Assembly: GCF_009909185.1 (NCBI RefSeq)
Contig: NZ_JAAAMV010000004.1
Location: 62,001 to 126,000 of the forward strand
Source of the DNA: Paenibacillus glycinis
GTDB taxonomy: Bacteria > Bacillota > Bacilli > Paenibacillales > Paenibacillaceae
Length of the DNA: 64,000 nt
Direction of reading: 5' to 3'
The position numbers and the translations under genes are program-made. The notes beneath the pieces were generated by a model. It searched no databases and had not been told where the DNA came from. It saw only the letters and a list, made by a program, of their open reading frames with translations. Positions 35,087 through 44,004 of the stretch are shown here, piece after piece. Within the stretch, counting starts at the first letter, position 1. The number at the start of each line of letters is the position of its first letter.

Positions 35087-37429
35087 CTACTCTTCCTCTT
35101 CCCCCAGCGCCATGTTCGGATTGAAGTCCGCCACGACCAACACGTCCACGTGGCGGCCTTCGCGCAAGATCGTATCGATGACCGGCTTGGTCTTCAGCTT
35201 GCTCCAGAACCCGCGGCCCGACTGGCCCAAGATCATCTGCGTGCACTTGAGCTCGTTGGCCTTCGCCAGAAGGGCGTCCGGAATCTTGCCGGCCGACACG
35301 CCGCTCTCCGCCTCGAAATTGCCGCCGAGCCGGTCGACCAGCGCCTTGATCTCTTCGATCCGCTTGTTGCAGGCTTCCGAACGGTCGCCTTCGGTGCGCA
35401 CGTAGTGCACGTGCCAGTCGGCCTTTAACCGGTACGCGATGCGGAAACCGCGGCGAATCAGCCGTTCGGCGTTCTTGCCCGTCGTCACCGCGACGAAGAT
35501 CGATTCGTGGCGGTGCCACGTGCCGCGCAGCGAGCCGTTGCGTTCCCACGACTCCAGCCGTTCGTCCACGTCGTCGGCGATCTCCCGCAGCGCCAGCTCG
35601 CGCAGCGCGATCAGGTTGCCCGTCTTGAAGAAGCCGGCGAGCGCGCCTTCCACGTCCTCGTCCTTGTAGATCAAGCCGTCGCGCAGACGCTGCTGCAGCG
35701 CGCTCGGCGCGACGTCGACGAGCTCCATCTCGTCCGCGAGGCGCAGAAATTGATCGGGCACCGTCTCGGTCACGGTCGTGCAGGTAATCTGCTCGACGGC
35801 ATCCTTCAGGCTCTCCAGATGCTGCACGTTCATCGTCGAGATGACGGAGATGCCGGCATCCAAGATTTGGCGTATATCCTCGTACCGGTGCTTGTTGCGG
35901 CTGCCTTGCGCGTTCTCGTGCGCCAGCTCGTCGATTAGGACGACCTCCGGGTTGCGGGCGATAATCGCGGAGACATCCATCTCTTCGTCCGTTTTCCCGT
36001 TCGACTCGACCCGGATCCGCGGAATCGTCGTCAGTCCGCCGATTTGGGCTTCCGTGTCGGCCCGTCCGTGCGTATCCACGCAGCCGATCACGACGTCGAT
36101 GTCCTTGCGGAGCAGCGCGTTGCCTTCGCGCAGCATCATGTAGGTCTTGCCGGCCCCCGGCGCGGCGCCGACGTACACCTTGAACGTCCCGCGGCGAATG
36201 CGCTCGATTTTCTTCTCGACTTCCTGCGTGCTCAGTCTGCGGTACGGCTCCGACGGCGGCTTCGAAACGGAACGCTTCGCCGGGAGCACCCGTTCGCCGT
36301 CATGCTCCGCGCGATCCGCCATGAAGAACACGTCGATGTTGCGCATCTGCTTCAACAGGCTGTGCGCGATCGAGCCGTGCATCAGCTCCTCCGAGCGAGT
36401 CTGCTTGGAGTGACCCATGACGATCCGGGTCGCGTTGATGAGCATGGCGTAACGGATCAGCGCGCGCGGGACCTGTTTCCGGCCGGAGACGGCGATCTCG
36501 CGAAAGCCCGCCCCGACCTTCTCGACCAGCTTCAGGATCGACTTCTTGAACGCTTCCCGCTCCTTGGTCGGCTCCTGGGTGGCGTCGTTGAAGACGACGA
36601 CCTGCAGGTCTCCGCCCAGCCGCTTGGCGATCTGCTGCCCGCGCCGGATATAGATCGATCCGTTGATATGGTACTGCGCCGCGACCAAGATGCGCTCGGA
36701 GGCGCCGGAGGGGCCGATGAAGCCCTGCTCCTCGCGGTATTTCTCCAGCGATTCGTTCACGCCCTCCGCCATGAGGCGCAGCGTAAGCTCGCGCAGCTTG
36801 CCGACATTGCCGCGCTTCAGCAGCTCCGGATCCTTGACATTGTTCAGGCGGCCTTCGCTCAGCCGGTTCAGGATCGTCTCCGGGGACACGTCGATCAAGC
36901 GCACTTCGTCCGCAAGCTCCAGCAGATCCGCGGGCACCGTGCATTCCGGCGCGATGCCGGTCAGCTTCTGCGCCTGCTCCGTCACGCCTTCAAGCTCGTA
37001 GACGTTGACCGTCGTGATCACGCTGATCCCGCGGCCGAGCAGAAAGCGAATATCCTCGCGCCGCGTCGGAAACTTGGCGCCGGGACGGTTCTCATGCGCC
37101 AGCGAATCTACCAGCAGCACCTCCGGATTGCGCTCGATGATCGCATCCAAATTCAAATCCTTCTTCTCCACGTCGCCTTTCATCCAATGGATGCTCGGAA
37201 TGCGCTCGAGATCCGCCAGCTGTTCCACGGTTTCCGGCCGCCGCATCGTCGAGACGGCGCAGACGACCACCTCGATTCCCTGCTGCTTGAGCGCCTGGCC
37301 CTCGCGCAGCATGTGGTAGGTTTTGCCGGATCCGCTGACGGCGCCGATGTAGATCTTCAGACGTCCGCGATGAATTTTGGAGATGGATAATAGCAGTTCC
37401 TCCGGAGTTTGTCGCCGGTAGCCGGCCAT
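35087..37429 (-). CDS. Tandem duplicated KdpD sensor-domain protein (no membrane or kinase domain)
   Basis: 780-residue soluble protein built of two copies of the KdpD N-terminal module. Copy 1: KdpD ATP-binding domain (Walker A GAVSGSGKT at 29-37; DSLAHEN at 108-114), then a universal-stress-protein domain at about 245-370. Copy 2: Walker A GAAPGAGKT at 421-429, DELAHEN at 500-506, USP domain at about 642-768. Normal KdpD continues with four membrane helices, a GAF region and a histidine kinase; all are absent, and no kdpE or kdpFABC lies nearby. The gene is preceded by a c-di-AMP riboswitch and terminator. A potassium-homeostasis role through c-di-AMP or a partner protein is inferred. Confidence 0.9.
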   Translation of the reverse strand: MAGYRRQTPEELLLSISKIHRGRLKIYIGAVSGSGKTYHMLREGQALKQQGIEVVVCAVSTMRRPETVEQLADLERIPSIHWMKGDVEKKDLNLDAIIERNPEVLLVDSLAHENRPGAKFPTRREDIRFLLGRGISVITTVNVYELEGVTEQAQKLTGIAPECTVPADLLELADEVRLIDVSPETILNRLSEGRLNNVKDPELLKRGNVGKLRELTLRLMAEGVNESLEKYREEQGFIGPSGASERILVAAQYHINGSIYIRRGQQIAKRLGGDLQVVVFNDATQEPTKEREAFKKSILKLVEKVGAGFREIAVSGRKQVPRALIRYAMLINATRIVMGHSKQTRSEELMHGSIAHSLLKQMRNIDVFFMADRAEHDGERVLPAKRSVSKPPSEPYRRLSTQEVEKKIERIRRGTFKVYVGAAPGAGKTYMMLREGNALLRKDIDVVIGCVDTHGRADTEAQIGGLTTIPRIRVESNGKTDEEMDVSAIIARNPEVVLIDELAHENAQGSRNKHRYEDIRQILDAGISVISTMNVQHLESLKDAVEQITCTTVTETVPDQFLRLADEMELVDVAPSALQQRLRDGLIYKDEDVEGALAGFFKTGNLIALRELALREIADDVDERLESWERNGSLRGTWHRHESIFVAVTTGKNAERLIRRGFRIAYRLKADWHVHYVRTEGDRSEACNKRIEEIKALVDRLGGNFEAESGVSAGKIPDALLAKANELKCTQMILGQSGRGFWSKLKTKPVIDTILREGRHVDVLVVADFNPNMALGEEEE

Positions 37430-37509
37430 AACGTTATACCCCTTTCATGCCTATACCTATAGATTTGCGAATTGCTTGAAACTTATGCGAGGGCGCGAAA
37501 ACGGACATC

Positions 37510-37567
37510 AAAAAAGAAGCCAACGAAAAACGGCCTCTAACTTAGAGGAACGCCTCTCACGGCTTCT
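37510..37567 (-). terminator. Riboswitch expression-platform terminator
   Basis: On the minus strand AGAAGCC pairs with GGCTTCT, enclosing a CCTCTAA/TTAGAGG hairpin, and is followed by TTTTTT. It lies between the aptamer and the KdpD start, as expected for ligand-controlled premature termination. Confidence 0.85.
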
Positions 37568-37619
37568 AGGCACAGTATATTAAGAAAGTGTCTATTCGCA
37601 CGCACAATCGTCGCCTCTC

Positions 37620-37797
37620 TCGGGTCGCTTACGAGGTTAGCTGTCGGATTCGGACATGAGAGCTGCCCTACCCGGAACGCGGCGGCTTTAAGCTGCCCCG
37701 CCCGGGATTCACCCCTGATGGCAAGCCTCGATCTGAAGCCCTCGATGGCTTGACATGCCAATGGTTCCCCCGTTTTCCAATTCGGAAATTCAGCGTT
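37620..37797 (-). promoter_or_regulatory. c-di-AMP riboswitch (ydaO-yuaA class)
   Basis: Read on the minus strand, the conserved blocks occur in order: ACGCTGAATTTCC, ACGGGGGAACCA, GGGGTGAATCC, GTAGGGCAGCTCTC, and CCGAATCCGACAGCTAACCT followed by CGTAAGCG. These are the known conserved elements of the ydaO class, which binds cyclic di-AMP and generally turns genes off. It controls the tandem KdpD gene about 190 bases downstream. Confidence 0.93.
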
Positions 37798-37981
37798 GTC
37801 AATTACGTAGTTTAAGCATGACTCATGTTACGCCAGCACATGCTTTTTGTAAAGGAAACCCGTACGTAATCCGCTCCCGTGAGCAGGCAACCAGCATGGA
37901 TATAACGCTTACAAAGGCGGCGAGCGCCAGCAATCTCCCGCTACCTCACTAAATGAGCGTTTTTCGTATTTAGGGCTTTAA

Positions 37982-38119
37982 GGCGATTGGTTTGCGTATC
38001 CTGGCGGAGGCCAGGATACGCAGCATTCGCCAGCTTCTTCGAGTCGATTGGTTTGCGTTTGCCGACGGAGGTCGTGAAATGCAGCATTCGCCTGTTTCCT
38101 GGCGGAGACCGGGAACTGC
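37982..38119. repeat. Three imperfect hairpin repeats
   Basis: Units share CGATTGGTTTGCGT ... CGGAG ... GCAGCATTCGCC. Each folds into a hairpin with a CGGAG-containing loop (37994-38021, 38055-38082, 38094-38119); stem sequences differ between units but pairing is largely kept. They lie between the DUF445 gene and the riboswitch. The remaining part of this intergenic region, 37800-37980, shows nothing clear. Confidence 0.7.
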
Positions 38120-38195
38120 GGCATTCGCCAGCCTTCGAGCAGCGATAGCTTTAATCCTCCAGCTCCTGCACTGGCGCAGCCTTCGACCCCCAGCC

Positions 38196-39455
38196 TCAAA
38201 CGTTCCCGGTCGCCATCTCGATGCCCCGCAGCAGCAGGCCGATCAGAAACCCGCAAAGCGCGCCGTTGACGCGGATCCACTGCAAGTCCTGCCCGACCTT
38301 GTCCTCGATCAATTCGACGAGCTGGTCGTTGTCGAGCCGGTCCAGATTCTCCCGCACGAAGGAGCCGATCCGGGCATGGTTGCGCTCGATCAGCGCCGCG
38401 GCTTGGCCCTTGAGCCAATGCTCGGCTTCGTCGACAAGTCCTTCGTTCGCCTCGAGCCGGTTCAGGAGACCGTCCACGAACGTCCAGGCCTTCTCGGCAA
38501 AATCCTCGTCGTGCAGGAAAGCGATGCCTTTCTCCCGCAAACTCTCGAACAGCTTGTGCAATTCGCCCTCGATATCGAAGGCGTCCAGCAGCTCGTCGCG
38601 CATGGCGTCCAGCTGTCCGGATTCCGCCAGCTGCGTGATCAGGATATCCAGCGCCTCGCGCAGCTTGCTCATGACGATCTGACGACGCTCCGTGCCTTCG
38701 AGCTTCAGCTCGTGGATCTTCGAGAGCACAAAGGATTGCAGCATGGTGCCAAGTTTATCCTCTTCCAAATAACCGATGAAGGCATTGACCGCGAACGACA
38801 TCAAGCCGCCGAGGTTCAGCCCTTTGATCAGCGTCATGACCGCGCTGCCCAGCTCGCGGCGCATCCCTTCGGTCGCGATCCAGGATTCCGCCCGCTCCAG
38901 CAGCAGATCCAGCATGCGCTCGTCCGTGCCGTCCTCCTCGGCTTTGCGCAGGAAGCCGCGCAGCGCCGCCTCCAGGTCGATGCGGCGCACGGCCGCGCCG
39001 ATTTCGTCCGAGAGCAGCGGAACGATGCGATCGGCGTCCACGCTGCGGATAACGCCTTCCAGAAGCTGCGGCAGGCGCTCGCTGTGCACCGCCGAATGCA
39101 GCGCACCCCGGATGACGGGCAGCAGCTGCTCCGCCAGCTCGAACTGCCTCAGCTTCTCGAGCATGCTCTCCTTCGCCAGCAGCCGGTCCTCCAGCACGCG
39201 CACGATGCCCTCGGACATTTTCTTCCGGTTGCGGGGCAGCAGCGCCGTGTGCGGGATCGGAATGCCGAGCGGGTGGCGGAACAGCGCCGTCACGGCAAAC
39301 CAGTCCGCGAGTCCGCCGATGACGCCGGCTTCGAAGCCGGCATGCAGCAGCCCGAGTCCCCCGGCGCGAAACGGAATGGTCGCCGCGAAGCCAGTCGCCA
39401 TCACGCCGAGCGATATATTGGCAAATTGTTTGTTTTTCTTCGATTCGTTCGCCAT
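38196..39455 (-). CDS. DUF445-family membrane-associated protein (YjiN-like)
   Basis: 419 residues. The N-terminus contains a hydrophobic stretch (residues 12-32) and the family core LHAGFEAGVIGGLADWFAVT, then ALFRHPLGIPIPHTALLPRN. A long helical middle follows, and a C-terminal membrane segment (NGALCGFLIGLLLRGIEM). The start at 39455 is fixed by a perfect AGGAGG; the frame extends upstream to 39722 without support. Function of the family is unknown. Confidence 0.9.
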   Translation of the reverse strand: MANESKKNKQFANISLGVMATGFAATIPFRAGGLGLLHAGFEAGVIGGLADWFAVTALFRHPLGIPIPHTALLPRNRKKMSEGIVRVLEDRLLAKESMLEKLRQFELAEQLLPVIRGALHSAVHSERLPQLLEGVIRSVDADRIVPLLSDEIGAAVRRIDLEAALRGFLRKAEEDGTDERMLDLLLERAESWIATEGMRRELGSAVMTLIKGLNLGGLMSFAVNAFIGYLEEDKLGTMLQSFVLSKIHELKLEGTERRQIVMSKLREALDILITQLAESGQLDAMRDELLDAFDIEGELHKLFESLREKGIAFLHDEDFAEKAWTFVDGLLNRLEANEGLVDEAEHWLKGQAAALIERNHARIGSFVRENLDRLDNDQLVELIEDKVGQDLQWIRVNGALCGFLIGLLLRGIEMATGNV

Positions 39456-39550
39456 AGTTTTCCTCCTATGCTTGCTCTTTACACCATACCATTTTGAGCG
39501 AACCCGTTGCAAAGATTCCGGCCGTTCTCGGATCAGAACCGGCTGCCGAC

Positions 39551-39600
39551 AAAAAAAGCAGCCCGTCTTCCGGGAAGAATCCCCGAGGAAAACGGACTGC
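39551..39600 (-). terminator. Intrinsic terminator of the methyltransferase gene
   Basis: Minus strand GCAGTCCGTTTTCC pairs with GGAAGACGGGCTGC (two G-T wobbles), followed by seven T. It lies about 58 bases after the stop. Confidence 0.9.
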
Positions 39601-39658
39601 ATCTCATCGTCGATCCGGACGCAACGACCGAATATGGCCGCTGCGCCGGCAAACAAGC

Positions 39659-40408
39659 TTAACGTTTCGCGGCGACGACCATCACTTCGATCTCGTCCAG
39701 CCGAATCGCCTCGCGCTTCCAATGGCCAGCGGTGCCGCCCCAGATGTGCGCGACGTCCAGCCCGGCCCGCTCGAACATCCCCTTCAATTCAAACGGAAAG
39801 TAGCGGCGTTCTTTGATCTCCACCCGCCTCTTCCCCTCCGGAAGGTCAAGCTCCTCAGTATGCTGCTCCAGCATGGTCAACGGATCGAACCTGCCGGACG
39901 CCACGTCCGCTTGCGAGAGGCTGCGGAGCTTGGCGTAGGCGTTGAGCGTCGTGAGCACGAATCGCCCGCCCGGTCTCAGCGCGGCGGCGATATTGCGGAG
40001 AATGGCGTTGTCATGCGCCTCCGGGTCCTCGTCCCTGCCGACCAAGCCGAATGCGCCCTCGCACAGGCAGATGACGGCATCATACGCTTTGGACGCATTG
40101 AATCGCGCCGCGTCGCAGCGAATCCATTCGACATCCACGCTCGCCTCCGCCGATGCTTTTCGGGCTTCCGCCAGCATCCCTGCCGACAGATCGACGCCCG
40201 TCACCTTGAAACCGCGCTTTGCCAGCTCGACCGAATGCCGGCCCGTGCCGCAGCCGACGTCGAGAATCGCGCCGCCTACCGGGAGCTCCAACTCCTGCAT
40301 CAAAAAATCGGCTTCCGCGATCGTGTTCTTCGTAAAACCATTTTCCAAGTAATGCGGCGCGTGCGCGTCGAAGAAAACTTCCCATTGATTGCGACTTTCA
40401 TGCTTCAT
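39659..40408 (-). CDS. Class I SAM-dependent methyltransferase
   Basis: 249-residue enzyme. SAM-binding motif I is GGAILDVGCGTGRHSVELAK (near residues 45-64), motif II VTGVDLSAGML, then VEWIRCDAARF and LRPGGRFVLTTLN. The start at 40408 has GGAGGT upstream; 14 further codons in frame lack a good site. Substrate unknown. It has its own terminator. Confidence 0.9.
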   Translation of the reverse strand: MKHESRNQWEVFFDAHAPHYLENGFTKNTIAEADFLMQELELPVGGAILDVGCGTGRHSVELAKRGFKVTGVDLSAGMLAEARKASAEASVDVEWIRCDAARFNASKAYDAVICLCEGAFGLVGRDEDPEAHDNAILRNIAAALRPGGRFVLTTLNAYAKLRSLSQADVASGRFDPLTMLEQHTEELDLPEGKRRVEIKERRYFPFELKGMFERAGLDVAHIWGGTAGHWKREAIRLDEIEVMVVAAKR

Positions 40409-40629
40409 TCGTATGACCTCCATGATCAGGAACACGGAAGCGCGCTTCAATTATAACTTCGTCTGCATGTGCGGCTGCTTCCGCCGTTCAGATTAGTTTG
40501 AACCTCGCCGACGGACGCACGTTCGCGGCTGTGCTCATACTGCATCGCTCCTTCGAATCGGATAATCCGAGTGTAGTCCGTTTTTCCAGTTATTTCAAGG
40601 CCGTACAGGTTGCGCTTCCGCTACGCACA

Positions 40630-40917
40630 GACGGCCCAGTAGAAGACGCGCGCCCCTTCCGGGTCCAGGGACGGAGTCCTTGGGGCCCCCCTTAGACAAG
40701 GGGGAATTAGGGGGTTGTGAAATTTAGGTGTTGCGGAAAATAGGCATCAAGCAAAGTAAGCACGCCGCACGTAAAGTGTGTCCGCGAATGCGGACGAAAA
40801 CGAGCCCCCCTCGAAGAAGCTTCGAAGACGGCCCAGTGGAAGACGCGCCCCTTCCGGGTCCAGGGATGGAATCCCTGGGGTCCCCCTTAGGCAAGGGGGA
40901 TTTAGGGGGTTGTGAAA
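40630..40917. repeat. Pair of about 92-bp direct repeats in a non-coding region
   Basis: Copies at 40630-40723 and 40827-40917 share GACGGCCCAGT, CGCCCCTTCCGGGTCCAGGG, CCCCCTTAGRCAAGGGGG and TTAGGGGGTTGTGAAA. Each has two hairpins (CAGGGA...TCCYTG and CCCCCTT...AAGGGGG). They occupy most of the gene-free stretch 40409-40982, in which I see no gene. It resembles a dispersed REP-like intergenic repeat. Confidence 0.8.
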
Positions 40918-40982
40918 GGTTTAAAAGGTTAATGTTTAGGGTTTTAAATAACCCGGGGCCACATAGGGGGCAGCGCCCCCAT

Positions 40983-42161
40983 CTACCGCTCCCCCAGAAA
41001 CTGCTGCCGATACTCCGTAGGCGTCACGTTCATCTTCTTCCGGAACACCTGGGTGAAATGCCGGACGTCCCCGTAGCCGATGCGCTCCGCGATGTCCGCG
41101 AGCTTCAGCCCCTGCTGCTGCAGCAGCTCCTTGGCCTGCTCGACGCGCAGGCCGGTCACGTAATCCTTGTAGCCCTGCCCCGTCTTCTGCTTGAACAGCT
41201 GGCTGAAATAAATCGGATTGAGGAACACGACGGATGCCACGCGCTCGAGCGACAGCTCCTCGTTGTAGTGCGCCTTAAGATACTGCAGCGCCACCTCGAC
41301 GGCCTTGTCGCTCCCCTCGCTGCGGTCGAGACCCGGCACCGAGGTCGATTGGCGCAGCCGCTTCACTTCCGCCGCGATGCTGTGGTAGTCGGTGATGGTG
41401 CACGAGGACGTCACATTAAACGGCACCTTCAAATAATGCCCCAGATGCGTCTTCAGCTCCGTCAGCAGCGCCTCTTCCTGGGCGGAATCCGGAAAATGGA
41501 CGATGGCAAGCAGGCTTTGCCGGTCGAAATTGACGACGAACCCCTCGCCGTGGCGGTCCACCAGCTCGGAGAGCACGTTCTCGATGATGAAATGCTCCAA
41601 ATGCACGGGTTTGACCGCCTCTTCGAGATGCGTCAGCACGAGACGAAAATGCGGATACGGCTCGAACAGCGGCGCGATGTCCATATTGCCGATATCCAGC
41701 CCCGAGGCGAGCCGCTGGAAGACCGCCTCGCGCAAATACTTCAGGTTGCGCTTCATGAGCTCGCCGTCGCGCGACAGTTCCGTCTCCGCCTTCGCTTCGC
41801 CCGCGAGCTGCTCCATCAGCTCGACGAGCCGCTGCTTGCCGATCGGCTTGAGCAGATAGTCCCGCGCGCCGAGACGCACCGCCTTCTGCGCGTAGGAAAA
41901 CTCGGAATGCGCCGAGATGACGACCCACTTCACGTGCGGATACCGGCGCCGCGACATCTTCATGAACTCCAGGCCGTCGATGCCCGGCATCAGGATATCG
42001 GTCAGCACGATATCGACCGGCTGGTTGTCCATGATGCCGACCGCTTCCTCGGCCGAGCCGGCCAGATGGACGGTATACGCGGGAAAAGCCCGCTTGATCG
42101 TGCGTTTGACGCCTTCCCGAATGACGCTCTCGTCATCCGCGATGAGGATATTCACTGCCAT
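40983..42161 (-). CDS. YesN-type response regulator (receiver + AraC domain)
   Basis: 392 residues. Receiver domain with acidic pair D9-D10, phosphorylation site D55 (IVLTDILMPG) and the lysine in LLKPIGK. The C-terminal AraC domain has LSLERVASVVFLNPIYFSQL and IAERIGYGDVRHFTQVFRKK. It starts at 42161 with AAGGTGG upstream and overlaps the kinase gene by 29 bases. It probably activates the sugar importer genes upstream in the same block. Confidence 0.92.
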   Translation of the reverse strand: MAVNILIADDESVIREGVKRTIKRAFPAYTVHLAGSAEEAVGIMDNQPVDIVLTDILMPGIDGLEFMKMSRRRYPHVKWVVISAHSEFSYAQKAVRLGARDYLLKPIGKQRLVELMEQLAGEAKAETELSRDGELMKRNLKYLREAVFQRLASGLDIGNMDIAPLFEPYPHFRLVLTHLEEAVKPVHLEHFIIENVLSELVDRHGEGFVVNFDRQSLLAIVHFPDSAQEEALLTELKTHLGHYLKVPFNVTSSCTITDYHSIAAEVKRLRQSTSVPGLDRSEGSDKAVEVALQYLKAHYNEELSLERVASVVFLNPIYFSQLFKQKTGQGYKDYVTGLRVEQAKELLQQQGLKLADIAERIGYGDVRHFTQVFRKKMNVTPTEYRQQFLGER

Positions 42162-43965
42162 GCGCGGCGCCACCTTCCTTTTGCGGCGGGAGCGGGATCG
42201 TAATGATCGCCGTCGTCCCTTCATTCGCTTTGCTTCTTAATTGCAATCCGTACGCTTCGCCGAACATATGCTGCAGCCGGCGCTGCAGATTGACGAGTCC
42301 GATGCCGCCTTCCCGGCGTTCCGATTCCTCGTTCACGTCCCGGACCGTGTCGTCCTTCGCCCGCTCCAGCAGGTCGTTCAGCCGCTCGAGCGTCCGCGCG
42401 TCCATGCCGACGCCGTTATCCTCGACCAGGATGCGCAGCTGACGCTCGCCCTCCTCCGCATAGACGCGCAGGGCGCCCGGCCGGTCGAGCAGCGGCTCCA
42501 ATCCATGCTTCACGGCATTCTCGATGATCGGCTGCAGGGTCATCTTGGGCAGCGCGATGTTCATCCACGGCTCGCATACGCCGATGTCGACCTTCAAGCG
42601 CCCTTCGAGCCGGGTCACGATAATCGTCAAGTAATGCTGGATTTGCTCGATCTCCTCGCGGAGCGTGACGGCCGCGCCGTCCTCCCAATGGCTGCTGTAG
42701 CGGAACAAGCGGGAGAGCGACAGGACGACCTCGCCGAGCCGGTCATGCCCCTTCTCGTCGAGCATCCAATAGATCATGTCGAGCGTATTGTACAGAAAAT
42801 GCGGATTGACCTGCGATTGCAGCGCCTGCAGCTCCGCGTTCTTCTCGCTGACCGAGGATACCTTGACCCGCTCGATCAGCTCCGCGATATGATTCACCAT
42901 TTGGTTGAAGGACGCCACCAAAATATTGATTTCCTGATACGACGTCACGTTCAGCGATCCGCGGAAATTCCCGATCTCGACCTGCTTCATCTCGGAGATG
43001 AGCCGTTTGAGGGGCCGGGACAGCGTCCGCGAGAAGACCGTCGCCAGCAGCGTCGAGACGATGACGAGAATCGCCCCCACGATGATGAGGAACCGCTTCG
43101 TCTCCGTCAGCTCGACGTTCAGGTCCCGGTCCGGCGTAACGCCGAGCACCGTCCAATCCGCGAACGGCAGCTGCGACGACACCACGAGCTGACCGTCGTG
43201 CTCCTCGACGACCGGCGCGCCTTCCTGCGGACGCGGCAGGCTCCTCAGCCAAGCGGGATCCCAATGATATGCGGTCGTGGAGATAATATCCCCCTCGCGG
43301 TTCATCAGGTACACCTCGCTATGCTCGCCGAGCTTCAAGTTATCCATCGCGGCGGTGATCGCCTGCGGGTTCGTCTCGAACAAGGCAATGCCGACCGGGC
43401 GGTGATTGTTGAGGTCGTAGATCGGCCGGCCGAACGCGAAGACGGGCCGTTCGTCGACCTGGTCGATGATGGAATGGTCGAACACGCCGAGCCACACCAT
43501 GCTGCCGGCCGACGCCGCGATCTGGGCGTACCACGAGGTCGATTTGTAGTCCGGGCTGATGACGTTGGCATAATTGCTGTAGTTGTACACTTTCCCTTTA
43601 TCGGTCAGCACGTGGATGCCGATGATGTCCTCTTGCGACAAAAAAGCAGCGCCAAGGATATTCGTAATGGCCTGCTCATTAAAATAATCGACAGCAGGGC
43701 TGTCGACTTTGGGATTGCTCAGAATGCGAGCGAGATCGTTATTGCCGATGACGGATTTCGACAAGCTGTCGTACCCTTTCAGGAGGAGATCGAACAAGCC
43801 TGCCGTCTGCGAGACGTTCTGCTTCGACAGGCTGCTGATCTTCTGATGAAATTGCACCGTCGTCCGGTTGTAGTACAGGATGCTGACCGTAAGCACGATT
43901 GCGGACATGCTGATCAAGAACAGCACGAACAATCGGTATTGAATGGAATGAAATCCGCGCGTCAC
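42133..43965 (-). CDS. YesM-type sensor histidine kinase
   Basis: 610 residues. Membrane helices near 13-32 and 290-310 flank an extracellular dCache-like sensor. HAMP follows, then the motif QVNPHFLYN (phospho-acceptor near residue 389), N-box IIENAVKHGLEP, G1 EDNGVGM and G2 GGIGLVNLQRRL, all intact. It starts at a GTG, 40 bases after the last permease stop. Pairs with the response regulator downstream. Confidence 0.92.
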   Translation of the reverse strand: MTRGFHSIQYRLFVLFLISMSAIVLTVSILYYNRTTVQFHQKISSLSKQNVSQTAGLFDLLLKGYDSLSKSVIGNNDLARILSNPKVDSPAVDYFNEQAITNILGAAFLSQEDIIGIHVLTDKGKVYNYSNYANVISPDYKSTSWYAQIAASAGSMVWLGVFDHSIIDQVDERPVFAFGRPIYDLNNHRPVGIALFETNPQAITAAMDNLKLGEHSEVYLMNREGDIISTTAYHWDPAWLRSLPRPQEGAPVVEEHDGQLVVSSQLPFADWTVLGVTPDRDLNVELTETKRFLIIVGAILVIVSTLLATVFSRTLSRPLKRLISEMKQVEIGNFRGSLNVTSYQEINILVASFNQMVNHIAELIERVKVSSVSEKNAELQALQSQVNPHFLYNTLDMIYWMLDEKGHDRLGEVVLSLSRLFRYSSHWEDGAAVTLREEIEQIQHYLTIIVTRLEGRLKVDIGVCEPWMNIALPKMTLQPIIENAVKHGLEPLLDRPGALRVYAEEGERQLRILVEDNGVGMDARTLERLNDLLERAKDDTVRDVNEESERREGGIGLVNLQRRLQHMFGEAYGLQLRSKANEGTTAIITIPLPPQKEGGAAHGSEYPHRG

Positions 43966-44004
43966 GCCTTTACCGCCCTTCCGTGAGGCAGCATCCCCGG
44001 GTGC

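Noticed and set aside
37978-38418. 146-codon minus-strand frame over the hairpin repeats
   Set aside because: It overlaps the DUF445 gene in a wrong frame and has no ribosome binding site; the protein-like repeats come from the repeated DNA units.
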